From Akkermansiaceae bacterium (GTDB lineage Bacteria; Verrucomicrobiota; Verrucomicrobiia; Verrucomicrobiales; Akkermansiaceae), in contig JACKQB010000004.1 of the NCBI GenBank assembly GCA_024233115.1, positions 496,001 to 560,000 of the forward strand: a stretch of DNA of 64,000 nucleotides, read 5' to 3'. The notes beneath the pieces are model-generated. The model was given only the letters and a program-made list of their open reading frames with translations. It ran no database searches and was not told the DNA's origin. Both the position numbers and the translations under genes were made by a program. This document shows positions 46,191 to 55,390 of this stretch, piece after piece. Positions within the stretch are counted from its first letter, which is position 1; each line of letters begins with the position of its first letter.

Positions 46191-47057
46191 TCACGGCTCG
46201 GGGATCGATTCCACCGCCGACCTGATTGCCGCGGTCATCTTCGCCGTGTCACCCAGTCGAACCAAGGATTCTGAGCCGATGGAGCTGCCCGGACGGCACA
46301 TCACCTTTTGGCCACGACCAGCCAGAAACACCCTGACGATGAGAGCTGAGCGCAATATCGGATGGATCGCACCCAGAAATTCAAACCAGGGCGGGTTTTT
46401 GCCAAAAAAGCGCACCGGCAGCACCGGCACACCTGTTTTCGCCGCAAGCCGGGCCACGTGGTCAGTCCATTCCGGATCGGCAACCCGACCAAGATCACGC
46501 CTCCACCTCGATACGGCGCCCGCAGGAAAGACGACCAGTATACCACCTGAGCGCAATAAGGACAGCGACTGTTTCATCGCCCCTCGGTTTGATTGGGTGG
46601 CTCCCGTTTCCCCAAGAATTTCCAGAGGTATCGTCCACTTTTCTGTGCCCGGTAGTTCCGCCGTGATCGCATTCGCCAGGACACGGGTATCCGGTCGCTT
46701 CCGGGCGCATAACCCGGTAAGCGCAATCGCGTCTGCACCGCCAAAGGGGTGGTTTGCCACGACGATGGCGGCGCCTGACGACGGTATCCGGTCGACAAGG
46801 TCGCCGTAATCCATGGTCATAGCAACCTCTTCCAAGGCTGCCAGAAACACATTGGTGCAGCCCTCGGTCTGTTTTTGCTCGGCGCGCTCAAATATCTGAT
46901 AGGCTTGTTGCACGCCCAACACCCGGTTGAGCGCGTCTTTGAGAGAACCGCGCCAGCCGGAACGGTTCAAGGATGGAAAGACATACCCGACATCCATGGA
47001 GCGTCGAGCTGCGCTGTCTTGTGTATCGTGCGTGTCGTCTGGGTTCAGCTGGCTCAC
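46191..47057 (-). CDS. Lysophospholipid/amino-acid-lipid O-acyltransferase (PlsC superfamily)
   Basis: 288 residues. VVANHPFGGADAIALTGL gives the acyltransferase NHPxxxxD block (about 96-103), then LGETGATQSNRGAMKQSLSL, VVFPAGAVSRW and VLPVRFFGKNPPWF. This is the OlsA/GlsA-type subgroup, which adds the second acyl chain on the hydroxyl of the first in ornithine or glycine lipids. Its likely partner, the N-acyltransferase, is at 43307-44275, separated by two genes of the same strand. Confidence 0.85.
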   Translation of the reverse strand: MSQLNPDDTHDTQDSAARRSMDVGYVFPSLNRSGWRGSLKDALNRVLGVQQAYQIFERAEQKQTEGCTNVFLAALEEVAMTMDYGDLVDRIPSSGAAIVVANHPFGGADAIALTGLCARKRPDTRVLANAITAELPGTEKWTIPLEILGETGATQSNRGAMKQSLSLLRSGGILVVFPAGAVSRWRRDLGRVADPEWTDHVARLAAKTGVPVLPVRFFGKNPPWFEFLGAIHPILRSALIVRVFLAGRGQKVMCRPGSSIGSESLVRLGDTAKMTAAIRSAVESIPEP

Positions 47058-47145
47058 AGCCAGAGGTTATGAACGGTCTTTTCATAATCAAGAAGATACG
47101 CACTCACCTCTTTACCTCGTTCCCCGCCCACGTCATAATCCGGTT

Positions 47146-47580
47146 ATGGAAATACCCGAATGCACAACGCACGAAGAGGTGATGTTTTTCGATACCGACT
47201 GCGCTGGTGTCGTGCACAACATCGCCTACCTCAGGATGGTTGAAACCTGTCGCACCCGCCTCGGCGCCAAGATGGGGATGGACTTTGCAAGTATGGAAAA
47301 AAGCCAACTCTATCCGGTTGTCCTGCGCACCGAGATTGATTACCGCCGGCCTGCCAAGTTGGGCGACAAGCTGGTGATCCATGGCCGCCTGGAAAAGCTC
47401 GAGCGTGTCCGCTTCTGGTGTTCCTTCGTGATGACCCGCGAAGGGGATGACACAGCACTCATCACATGCCGGCAATCCCTGGCCATGGTGCTTATGGATC
47501 AAGACAAGGTCGGAAAACCACAACGTCTGCCCGAAGACTGGCATCACCGCTGGGACCAGATCCGTAACATCAGGGACTAA
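47146..47580 (+). CDS. Acyl-CoA thioesterase, 4HBT/YbgC family
   Basis: 144 residues from ATG 47146 (MEIPECTTHEEVMFFDTD); the longer upstream frame overlaps the divergent acyltransferase gene. Hotdog-fold with the catalytic motif FFDTDCAGVVHNIAYLRMVE near 14-33. YRRPAKLGDKLVIHGRLEKL follows. By family it hydrolyses short- or medium-chain acyl-CoA or acyl-ACP thioesters in the cytoplasm. Converges with the PUR-alpha gene, 27 bases apart. Confidence 0.88.
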   Translation: MEIPECTTHEEVMFFDTDCAGVVHNIAYLRMVETCRTRLGAKMGMDFASMEKSQLYPVVLRTEIDYRRPAKLGDKLVIHGRLEKLERVRFWCSFVMTREGDDTALITCRQSLAMVLMDQDKVGKPQRLPEDWHHRWDQIRNIRD

Positions 47581-47607
47581 ACGGCCCGTTTCAACGGCGG
47601 CCAGAGG

Positions 47608-47817
47608 CTACTCCCCGTTGGCTGTCGCCTGGATGTCAGTCAACGCATCAATGAAGTCCGCAAGTATTTCCGCTGGCACCATGATCGTGTCGCGATTACC
47701 AGAAACCTCTTCCGTGATCTTTACCACTTTACCCCGTGCATTTTCCTTGAGGTCGAGATAGAAGGTTTTGCGGTCGGCGAGTATTTTCTCAGTGTGTAAC
47801 AAATCATCGTTCTTCAT
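47608..47817 (-). CDS. PUR-alpha family DNA/RNA-binding protein
   Basis: 69 residues from ATG 47817 (MKNDDLLHTEKILADRKTF). One PUR repeat: DRKTFYLDLKENARGKVVKI then TIMVPAEILADFIDALTDI. Bacterial members (DUF3276; BpuR in Borrelia) bind single-stranded DNA and RNA as dimers. Position directly beside the candidate origin region is suggestive, since PUR-alpha proteins prefer purine-rich single strands, but no link is shown. Confidence 0.88.
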   Translation of the reverse strand: MKNDDLLHTEKILADRKTFYLDLKENARGKVVKITEEVSGNRDTIMVPAEILADFIDALTDIQATANGE

Positions 47818-47939
47818 AATGTCCTCGTGGTAGTGTGGATGCACACATCACTCCATACCTGGGCGCATTGGTCAAGCCGCGAGTCATAAAACCCTACCAT
47901 GCATAGAAACAATGTCTCAACAACTCCGATCAGGATCAG

Positions 47940-48200
47940 GTTTGTCACTTATTCACGGTGTTTATGAATTCTTATTTTATAAACCCAGTAAATTCTTCTT
48001 CTTCTCCATGTGAATAATCTTGAAAACGACGTGTTTCACGTGATGTCAACAGGTGTTCCACGGGAATAATAAACTGCGAATTACCACCGAAGCCATCCCG
48101 ATGACCTAAGCTATTTTAGAAACCCGAAGAAGTAGGCAACAGGCGCCCCACAACTTATCCACAATGCGCGGCCGCTTGTTCACAGCTCGAATCCACAGAC
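47940..48200. other. Candidate replication origin region: DnaA boxes, AT-rich stretch and parS-like half site
   Basis: Gene-free gap of about 400 bases between the PUR-alpha and ribD genes. It holds TTATTCACG (47949), TGTGAATAA (48009, exact reverse of TTATTCACA), TTATCCACA (48155, exact) and TTGTTCACA (48176, one mismatch), i.e. two exact and two near-exact DnaA boxes. An AT-rich stretch at 47960-48006 (TTTATGAATTCTTATTTTAT and on) could unwind. TGTTTCACGTGA at 48032-48043 is three-quarters of a parS site. Without dnaA or dnaN adjacent it remains a candidate. Confidence 0.6.
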
Positions 48201-48222
48201 CGCAAGCAACCTAGAGACCACC

Positions 48223-49251
48223 ATGCCAGAGAGGAAAATCGACGACCAATGGATGCAGCTCGCCATTGACGAGGCACGCAAAGGTATTGGCCTGACATCT
48301 CCCAACCCCCCGGTTGGAGCTGTGATTGTCAAGGGTGATACGTTGTTGGGAAAGGGCTGGCACACCAGGGCGGGAAGACCACATGCAGAGCGTGAAGCCA
48401 TCGCCAACGCGCTCAGTCAACACCCGGTCGATGAGATTCACGGTGCCACCATCTACGTCACCCTCGAGCCCTGCTCAAGCCATGGACGAACCCCACCCTG
48501 CACCCAGGGTATCCTTGATGCCGGTATCAAACGCGTTGTCTATGGAGCCGAAGACCCGAATCCAGACCACTCGGGCCGGGCAAAACAACTCCTCGAACGG
48601 GAGGGTGTCCGGGTTACCTCCGGTATCTGTGAAACGGATTGTCAGTCGCTGATCAGGCCGTTTTCAAAACGACAACGCACAGGGCTGCCGTGGGTACTCA
48701 TAAAGTCGGCCATCAGCCTGGATGGCCGGATCACCCGCCCGCCGGGTGAGGGTCAATGGCTCAGCTCACCGGAATCACGGGCTGTGGTGCAAAAACTTCG
48801 CCACCAGTCGGACGCGATTATCACGGGCGGGAACACACTACGCCGCGACAACCCCGCACTCACCGTCAGGACTAACAGCCTGCCACTCAAAGAGCAACCC
48901 TGGCGTATGGTCATCACCCGCGGCTCCAGCTCAAGCCTACCTAACAACCTGCAACTATTTACGGATGCACATGCACACCGCACCCTGGTACAGGAACAGG
49001 GTGACCTGCGGGCTGCGCTACTAACACTCGTCGATAAAGGATGTAACTCGGTGCTCGTCGAGGCCGGAGGCACGCTGATGGCGGCGTTTCTCAGCGCGGG
49101 TCTGGTAGACGAAGTCGCCATCTTCTACGCGCCCATGATCACCGGTGGCCCCGACAGCGGATTTGCCGGTATCCCATGTGGGACCAAACTACGAAACCAG
49201 ACATTCACCCGCATCGGCGATGATATCCTGCTCAATGCTTTTGTGTGTTGA
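48223..49251 (+). CDS. ribD: Riboflavin biosynthesis deaminase/reductase
   Basis: 342 residues, two domains. Deaminase: HAE at 54-56 and PCSSHGRTPPC with Cys84 and Cys93 as zinc ligands. Reductase from about 145: IKSAISLDGRITRPPGEGQW, SDAIITGGNTLRRDNPALTVR, VLVEAGGTLMAAFL and IFYAPMITGG. Catalyses the second and third steps of riboflavin synthesis from GTP (pyrimidine deamination and side-chain reduction with NADPH). Cytoplasmic. No FMN riboswitch seen upstream; other rib genes are not in the window. Confidence 0.95.
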   Translation: MPERKIDDQWMQLAIDEARKGIGLTSPNPPVGAVIVKGDTLLGKGWHTRAGRPHAEREAIANALSQHPVDEIHGATIYVTLEPCSSHGRTPPCTQGILDAGIKRVVYGAEDPNPDHSGRAKQLLEREGVRVTSGICETDCQSLIRPFSKRQRTGLPWVLIKSAISLDGRITRPPGEGQWLSSPESRAVVQKLRHQSDAIITGGNTLRRDNPALTVRTNSLPLKEQPWRMVITRGSSSSLPNNLQLFTDAHAHRTLVQEQGDLRAALLTLVDKGCNSVLVEAGGTLMAAFLSAGLVDEVAIFYAPMITGGPDSGFAGIPCGTKLRNQTFTRIGDDILLNAFVC

Positions 49252-49336
49252 TGCTCAATTATAATATCCCCTCGCTCTTATACTTGCCGTGTGGGATAAA
49301 TTTCGCCATCATACCCACCAATCAACCCAACATATT

Positions 49337-50095
49337 ATGTTCAAACGCATCGGCAACCTTATCAAGGGCTTCTTCGGCCTGTTCATCGGCGGTATCGAAA
49401 AACGCAACCCGGAAGCGCTTCTGGATGTGGAAAAAGAGAACCTTCGCAAGCAGATCTCCGAGTTTAACAAAGGCCTCGCCACCCACGCCGCCCTGGTCGA
49501 AAAACTGATCTCCCAAACAAACAAACTCGACAAGGAGGAAAAGGAACTGCGCGCCAAGACCACCGCCAACCTCAAGGCGGGTAATCGCAAGGTCGCTGGC
49601 GAGTATGCCATGAAGCTGCAAACCGTGGATAAAGAACACGATGAAATGCTCTCTCAACTCGAGGCCGCCGAGCAGCGATACAAGGAGCTGGTCAAGGCCC
49701 GCGACGTCAGCGTCAAGACCGCGAAAAAGAAAATCGAGGAACTCTCGCGTAATATCGACGATATGAAGGTGCAAAAAGCCATGGCCGAACTCAACGAAAT
49801 GGCGTCCGGTATGATCTCGGAAATCGGCGGCTCGGGGGATACCCTCAATCGTCTTGAGGAAATGGTCGACGACGAGCGCAACAAAGCCGCAGGCCGCGCC
49901 CGCGTTGCCAGGGACAGCATCAATATGGACGATATCAATATGCAGGTCGCCGAAGAGGACGCCCTCGCAGAAATGGCACTCGCCGACTTCGCAGCTGCCG
50001 AAGGCATTGAACTCGAGAAAACCGGGACTACCCCCGAGCAGGCACCAAAATCAGAAACCACCAAAGGCACCATGGGGCCGGAGGTGACGGAGTGA
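49337..50095 (+). CDS. pspA: PspA/IM30-family membrane-stress protein
   Basis: 252 residues from ATG 49337 (MFKRIGNLIKGFFGLF); the 16-codon upstream extension is dropped. The N-terminal amphipathic helix is followed by a long coiled coil (residues about 20-190) rich in Lys/Glu. A flexible Thr/Pro/Glu-rich tail ends in TMGPEVTE. By family it forms ESCRT-III-like assemblies that protect a leaky inner membrane. Single gene; no pspF or pspBC nearby. Role with the envelope genes elsewhere in the window is plausible. Confidence 0.85.
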   Translation: MFKRIGNLIKGFFGLFIGGIEKRNPEALLDVEKENLRKQISEFNKGLATHAALVEKLISQTNKLDKEEKELRAKTTANLKAGNRKVAGEYAMKLQTVDKEHDEMLSQLEAAEQRYKELVKARDVSVKTAKKKIEELSRNIDDMKVQKAMAELNEMASGMISEIGGSGDTLNRLEEMVDDERNKAAGRARVARDSINMDDINMQVAEEDALAEMALADFAAAEGIELEKTGTTPEQAPKSETTKGTMGPEVTE

Positions 50096-50223
50096 TCCAG
50101 GCGTCCATGGACGCTAGCCGGCTAAACTTGTGGGTGCAATGGTTTTAAAAATATGAAACCTTTTGTGCGCCGCCTATTGAAAGCATCGCCCAAGCTCCCT
50201 GATATTGCCGAATTGCACGGGTC

Positions 50224-53200
50224 TCAGATCCCGTGATACTCCTGCAGGGTCGTTACCGTCAGCTCTTTTTCCTGGAGTGAGCGGATCGCCAGGATTGATG
50301 CCTCGGCAGCTGATAGATTGGTGCAGTGGGAGATTTTATTGGCGACGGCCCCCGACCGGATGGTAATCTCATCAGCCCGGGCCTCGTGGCCACTCGGTGT
50401 GTTGATGATAAAGTTGATCTCCCCGTTTTTCATCATGTCGAGGACGTTCGGGCGTTTTTGCTCGGCAAGTTTGTAGAGGCGTTTGACCTCGACGCCCTCC
50501 GCCTTGAAGCGTTTGTAGGTGCCGCCGGTTGCATAGATGGTGAATCCGAGTTCGGCCAGGTTTTGCGCGATCGGCACGGCGCGGTCCTTATCACGGTCGT
50601 TGACCGAGAAAAACACATTACCACCCGTGGGAAGCGGGTTGAATGCGCTGATCTGGGCTTTGGCGTAGGCCATACCCAGATCCTGGTCGATACCCATCAC
50701 CTCACCGGTGGACTTCATTTCGGGTCCCAACACGATATCGATACCGGGGAAACGTGGCCAGGGGAACACCGCTTCCTTCACGCAGTGGTGACCGGGCAGG
50801 ATTTCCTCTGTAAACCCGAGTTCCTTCAGGGTCTTGCCGACCATGATCTTGGCGGCGAGCTTGGCCAGTGGGACACCGATCGATTTTGACACAAAGGGCA
50901 CGGTCCTTGAGGCACGCGGGTTGACTTCGATCACATACAACTCCTCATCTTTAACAGCAAACTGAATATTCATCAGGCCGCGCACATTCAATTCGCGCGC
51001 CAGATCCTTGGCCGCCCTGAGTATCCGGGCCTGGATGTCGTCTGATAATGAGAACGCCGGAATCACACAGGCCGAGTCACCGGAGTGGATACCCGCTTGC
51101 TCAATGTGCTGCATGATGGCACCCACCACAGAGGTTTCACCATCCGAGATACAATCAACGTCAACCTCGGTAGCATTTTCCAGAAAGCGGTCGACCAGCA
51201 CCGGCCGATCCGGGGATACATCCACCGCCTCGTTCATGTAGTGTGTCAGGTCCTCGTTATTATAGACAATCATCATGGCCCGGCCACCTAGGACGAATGA
51301 CGGCCTAACAAGTACGGGGTAACCGATTCTTTCGGCTACCACAAGCGCCTCTTCAGCACTAACAGCTGTGCCGGCTTCGGCTTGTTGCAAACCAATACGG
51401 TCGAGGAGCGCGGAAAAATGTTTTCTATCCTCGGCCAGCTCAATCGATTCCGGTGAGGTGCCGATGATCGGTACGCCATGACGCTTGAGGTCGGCCGCCA
51501 GATTGAGAGGTGTCTGGCCACCAAACTGGACGATGACGCCATCGGGTTTTTCCTGGTCGCAGATGTTCAACACATCCTCCAAGGTAAGTGGTTCAAAGTA
51601 GAGTTTGTCACTGGTGTCGTAGTCGGTGGAAACCGTCTCCGGGTTGGAGTTCACCATGATTGTTTCATAGCCGAGTTCTTTGAGGGCAAACGCAGCGTGC
51701 ACACAGCAGTAGTCGAATTCAATGCCTTGGCCGATCCTGTTAGGACCACCGCCTAGGATGACTATTTTTTTCTGGTCTGTCTCACGGGCTTCGTTTTCAT
51801 CACCATAGGTTGAGTAATAATACGGGGTGTGCGCCTCGAATTCGGCGGCACAGGTATCGACCAGCCGATACGTTGGAATAACCCCTGCGGCTTTGCGCTC
51901 CGCACGCACATCGTCCTGGGATGTGCCGCGTGCATACGCAATCTGATAGTCTGAGAAACCAAGGCGCTTCGCCTTACGAAGATCCATGGTGGCCAGGTTG
52001 TTACCCTCGTCCACAATCTGTTTCAGGTGCTCCAGGAACCAGCGGTCGATGGCGGTGGCGTCAAATATTTCCTCGACACTCCAGCCTTTTTCGAAGGCGG
52101 TTTTCAGCCAGAATATACGCTCGGCATTCGGGACATGGAGCTTGCGCTCGATCTCTTCGTGTGAGGGGTCTGGCTTGCCTTTTCCATCGAAACCAAAACC
52201 AAACCTTCCGGTCTCTAGCGACCGCAGTGCCTTTTGCATCGATTCCTTGAAGGTGCGGCCTATCGCCATCGCTTCACCCACCGCCTTCATCTGTGTTGTT
52301 AGCACTGGGTCAGCTGTCGGGAACTTTTCAAAGGTAAACCTTGGTAACTTGGTTACGACGTAATCAATGGTCGGCTCGAAGGATGCAGGCGTTTCCCTGG
52401 TGATGTCGTTAGGCAGCTCGTCAAGGGTGTATCCGACTGCAAGTTTGGCCGCGATTTTAGCAATCGGGAATCCGGTCGCCTTCGACGCGAGGGCCGAGGA
52501 GCGGGACACCCGGGGGTTCATCTCAATGACGATACAACGTCCGTCTTCCGGGTTTACCGAGAACTGGATGTTAGAACCGCCGGTTTCCACGCCAATTTCA
52601 CGTATACACGCAAAGGAGGCGTCACGCATGATTTGATACTCGCGGTCTGTTAGTGTCTGTGCCGGTGCGACGGTAATCGAGTCTCCGGTATGCACTCCCA
52701 TTGGGTCGAGGTTTTCGATGGAGCAGATCACGACACAGTTGTCAGCACAGTCGCGCATGACCTCCATTTCATATTCCTTCCATCCTAACAGGCTTTCCTC
52801 GATCAAGACTTCATCCACGGGTGATAGGTCGATACCGCGTGCCACGATGGTTTCAAACTCTTCTTTGTTATAGGCGATACCGCCGCCGGATCCACCGAGC
52901 GTAAACGCGGGCCGGATAATTTGTGGGAAAGCACCAATCTCTTTGCTGATGATGCGGGCGTCCTCCATGTTGTGGGCGACACCGCTTTGCGGCAAATCGA
53001 GGCCGATCTTCAGCATGGCTTCCTTAAAACGAAGTCTGTCTTCACCCTTGTCAATGGCGTCGGCGTTGGCTCCGATCATCCTGACGTTATATTTCTCAAG
53101 GACACCTGATTTATAGAGGTCCATCGACGTGTTGAGTGCGGTTTGACCACCGAGTGTCGGCAGCAGTGCATCCGGCTTTTCCCGCGCTATGATTTTTTCC

Positions 53201-53421
53201 ACCACTGCGGGTGTAATCGGCTCGATGTAGGTGCGCGGAGCAAATTCCGGGTCGGTCATGATCGTTGCCGGATTGGAATTGACCAGTATGACCTCGTAAC
53301 CCTCTTCACGTAAGGCTTTACACGCCTGGACACCTGAGTAGTCGAACTCACATCCTTGTCCAATCACGATCGGGCCGGAGCCGATCACCAGAATTTTTTT
53401 GATACTTTCGTCTTTGGGCAT
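50224..53421 (-). CDS. carB: Carbamoyl-phosphate synthase large subunit
   Basis: 1065 residues, full length. Two homologous ATP-grasp halves: the first with GSGPIVIGQGCEFDYSG at the start and FTLGGSGGGIAYN; the second with LGGGPNRIGQGIEFDYCC near 550 and SFVLGGRAMMIVYN. C-terminal allosteric (MGS-like) domain includes FTIYATGGTYKRF and NFIINTPSGHEA. With CarA it makes carbamoyl phosphate from glutamine, bicarbonate and ATP for arginine and pyrimidine synthesis. carA is not adjacent. Confidence 0.97.
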   Translation of the reverse strand: MPKDESIKKILVIGSGPIVIGQGCEFDYSGVQACKALREEGYEVILVNSNPATIMTDPEFAPRTYIEPITPAVVEKIIAREKPDALLPTLGGQTALNTSMDLYKSGVLEKYNVRMIGANADAIDKGEDRLRFKEAMLKIGLDLPQSGVAHNMEDARIISKEIGAFPQIIRPAFTLGGSGGGIAYNKEEFETIVARGIDLSPVDEVLIEESLLGWKEYEMEVMRDCADNCVVICSIENLDPMGVHTGDSITVAPAQTLTDREYQIMRDASFACIREIGVETGGSNIQFSVNPEDGRCIVIEMNPRVSRSSALASKATGFPIAKIAAKLAVGYTLDELPNDITRETPASFEPTIDYVVTKLPRFTFEKFPTADPVLTTQMKAVGEAMAIGRTFKESMQKALRSLETGRFGFGFDGKGKPDPSHEEIERKLHVPNAERIFWLKTAFEKGWSVEEIFDATAIDRWFLEHLKQIVDEGNNLATMDLRKAKRLGFSDYQIAYARGTSQDDVRAERKAAGVIPTYRLVDTCAAEFEAHTPYYYSTYGDENEARETDQKKIVILGGGPNRIGQGIEFDYCCVHAAFALKELGYETIMVNSNPETVSTDYDTSDKLYFEPLTLEDVLNICDQEKPDGVIVQFGGQTPLNLAADLKRHGVPIIGTSPESIELAEDRKHFSALLDRIGLQQAEAGTAVSAEEALVVAERIGYPVLVRPSFVLGGRAMMIVYNNEDLTHYMNEAVDVSPDRPVLVDRFLENATEVDVDCISDGETSVVGAIMQHIEQAGIHSGDSACVIPAFSLSDDIQARILRAAKDLARELNVRGLMNIQFAVKDEELYVIEVNPRASRTVPFVSKSIGVPLAKLAAKIMVGKTLKELGFTEEILPGHHCVKEAVFPWPRFPGIDIVLGPEMKSTGEVMGIDQDLGMAYAKAQISAFNPLPTGGNVFFSVNDRDKDRAVPIAQNLAELGFTIYATGGTYKRFKAEGVEVKRLYKLAEQKRPNVLDMMKNGEINFIINTPSGHEARADEITIRSGAVANKISHCTNLSAAEASILAIRSLQEKELTVTTLQEYHGI

Positions 53422-53651
53422 CGGGTAGTGCTAAATTTGAAGGATTTAGGCCGACTTTGCCCAACTTGTAAAGCACTGCCCACAACTAATGGCATCTTTT
53501 TGGGCGGGACGCGTGCATTTGTCCGAATCCTTACATGATCGTTAAATAATTCTGACCACTTTTTTGAATATTCGCCACCATTGCAACCGGGTGGTTGATA
53601 AAATCGCTGTGCGAACACTTCGATCGTATGACCCACTTGAGCTACGGCAGC

Positions 53652-55235
53652 TTATTCAGCGACCTTGTAAACGGGTCTGAGTCCGGCACTTGATTTCAAT
53701 GCGGCAGCGATGTGGGAGATACGTGGCGGTGCGTCGGCCTGTTCGATGACCAGGCGCAGGGCGTCCGCTTTCATTTTGCCGGGCAGGTCGATTTTCAGCG
53801 CGTGGCCGATGTTCTTGCCGCGGTGAATAGTCGTCCACTTGCCCTCGGAGCACGCTTCGATCTTGAATTCACGTACGTGGAAGAGGTGTTTCTTGGAGAA
53901 GATGTCCCTCTTGTCTCCGGGGTGCAGCGGTTGCGGGATGGATTTTTCATGCAGGATGATTTGGTCAAATTCGATGGCTTCCTTGCAGGTGAGCTCCAGC
54001 GTGGGGGTGCGGCTGTTGGCCTCCCAGTAGGTTTGCACACTGCTGTCGACAGCATTTGACGCTGGGTTTTCATTTTTCGGCGCACCGTCATCGATGGCAC
54101 GTGCCCGGGATGTCCACAGTTGGTTCCGGGGTTCGGTGGGGAGCGGGCCGCCGTTGACGATACCGAGTCGCTCCGCCAGTTCGATGGCGCGGCGTGCCTC
54201 GTGGTCGAGAATCAACCCGTCCTGGCCGGGTGGGATGTTGAGCACCAGGGTGCCGTCGCCACGGGTGCACCAGTAGAACATCTGCTCCAGTTCATCGAGC
54301 CCGCGCACCGGACGGATGCCCTCTTTTTGGAACCAGTTCCAGTTTTCCGACAGGCAGATGGTGTGCTCGAAGGGTAGTCTCCTGAGTTGGCCGGCTGGGT
54401 CCTTGTGCCAGCGGAACAACTGCGGATCGTCCCAGCGGGCGATCTCCGGGTCCTTGAGGCGGAAATCGACCGGCCAGAAACGGATCGGGTCCTCTTTCTG
54501 AAAGTCATCGGTGTGGTGTCTGGCGGTCGGTTTGCCAGGTGGGTGCAGGGTGAAGTTCACCGAGATGGCGCAGTTAGGCTGGAGGGATTTCACCAGTTTG
54601 CTCAGCGCGGGGATGTCCCAGTCGTTGTTGCCCTTGTCCCAGCCGCCGTCGAGCCAGAGTTCGCAGATCGGGCCGTAGTTGCTCATCAACTGCTCGAGAT
54701 GGGCGCGCATGTATTTCTGATAGACGGTGGGGTCGGGGTCGCGGTAGCTGGGGGCGTGGCGGTCCCACAGCGAGTAGTAGATGCCGAGCTCCAGGCCGTG
54801 TTTTTTACAGGCTTTGGCGACTTCGGCGACGACGTCCGTTTTCACCGGCGAGGAGGCGACGTCGTAGTCGTTGTCCTTGCTGTCCCAAAGGCAGAAGCCG
54901 TCGATGTGTTTGGTCACCAGCACGATGTAGCGGAAGCCGGCCTGCTTGGCGATTTTCACCCACTGCCCGGGGTCCAGCTTGGTCGGGTTGTAACTGGAAA
55001 TAGGCAGTTTGCCGTCGCTCCACTCGACCTGGTTGAAGGTGTTGATACCAAAGTGGATGAACATGCCGTAGCCACGGTTGCGCTGGGCAATCTGCACCTC
55101 GGTGAGCGGTTCTACGGTGTGTGGCTGGGCGATGGGTTCCGGCTCTGCATATACGGCACCGGCTGAGAGTGAGGCGGTTAATAGCAGTGGCGCGCTGACC
55201 ACGCGTTTGGTGTATTTAATCAGGAGAAATCTCAT
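53652..55235 (-). CDS. Secreted GH29 alpha-L-fucosidase
   Basis: 527 residues with a signal peptide (APLLLTASLSAGAVYA). GH29 barrel: YGMFIHFGINTF near 56-67, VLVTKHIDGFCLWDSK near 105-120, YYSLWDRH, and the nucleophile Asp196 in ELWLDGGWD. From about 385 a discoidin-like (F5/8 type C) C-terminal module: NPASNAVDSSVQTYWEAN, LELTCKEAIEFDQIILHE, KIEACSEGKWTTIHRG. Removes fucose from algal or host glycans. Upstream of the L,D-transpeptidase but reads in the same direction, not an obvious operon. Confidence 0.92.
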   Translation of the reverse strand: MRFLLIKYTKRVVSAPLLLTASLSAGAVYAEPEPIAQPHTVEPLTEVQIAQRNRGYGMFIHFGINTFNQVEWSDGKLPISSYNPTKLDPGQWVKIAKQAGFRYIVLVTKHIDGFCLWDSKDNDYDVASSPVKTDVVAEVAKACKKHGLELGIYYSLWDRHAPSYRDPDPTVYQKYMRAHLEQLMSNYGPICELWLDGGWDKGNNDWDIPALSKLVKSLQPNCAISVNFTLHPPGKPTARHHTDDFQKEDPIRFWPVDFRLKDPEIARWDDPQLFRWHKDPAGQLRRLPFEHTICLSENWNWFQKEGIRPVRGLDELEQMFYWCTRGDGTLVLNIPPGQDGLILDHEARRAIELAERLGIVNGGPLPTEPRNQLWTSRARAIDDGAPKNENPASNAVDSSVQTYWEANSRTPTLELTCKEAIEFDQIILHEKSIPQPLHPGDKRDIFSKKHLFHVREFKIEACSEGKWTTIHRGKNIGHALKIDLPGKMKADALRLVIEQADAPPRISHIAAALKSSAGLRPVYKVAE

Positions 55236-55390
55236 TGCGGCCAGTCAAACACACAGACGCCATGGGTAACGAGCTTATTTTTCATCACTAACATACATTC
55301 TCCCCTTTGTCTGATAAAGCAGTCGACCAACCATGCACGACGCCATGGGCTTCGGGCTAAGCATGCCGTAATGACTTCGTGTTCGCAGGG

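Noticed and set aside
47940..48200. tRNA or small RNA in the ribD upstream gap
   Set aside because: No cloverleaf or T-loop consensus; DnaA-box content explains the region better.
50101..50114. GCGTCCATGGACGC palindrome between pspA and carB
   Set aside because: Perfect dyad but without loop or T-run; no basis to call it a terminator or operator.
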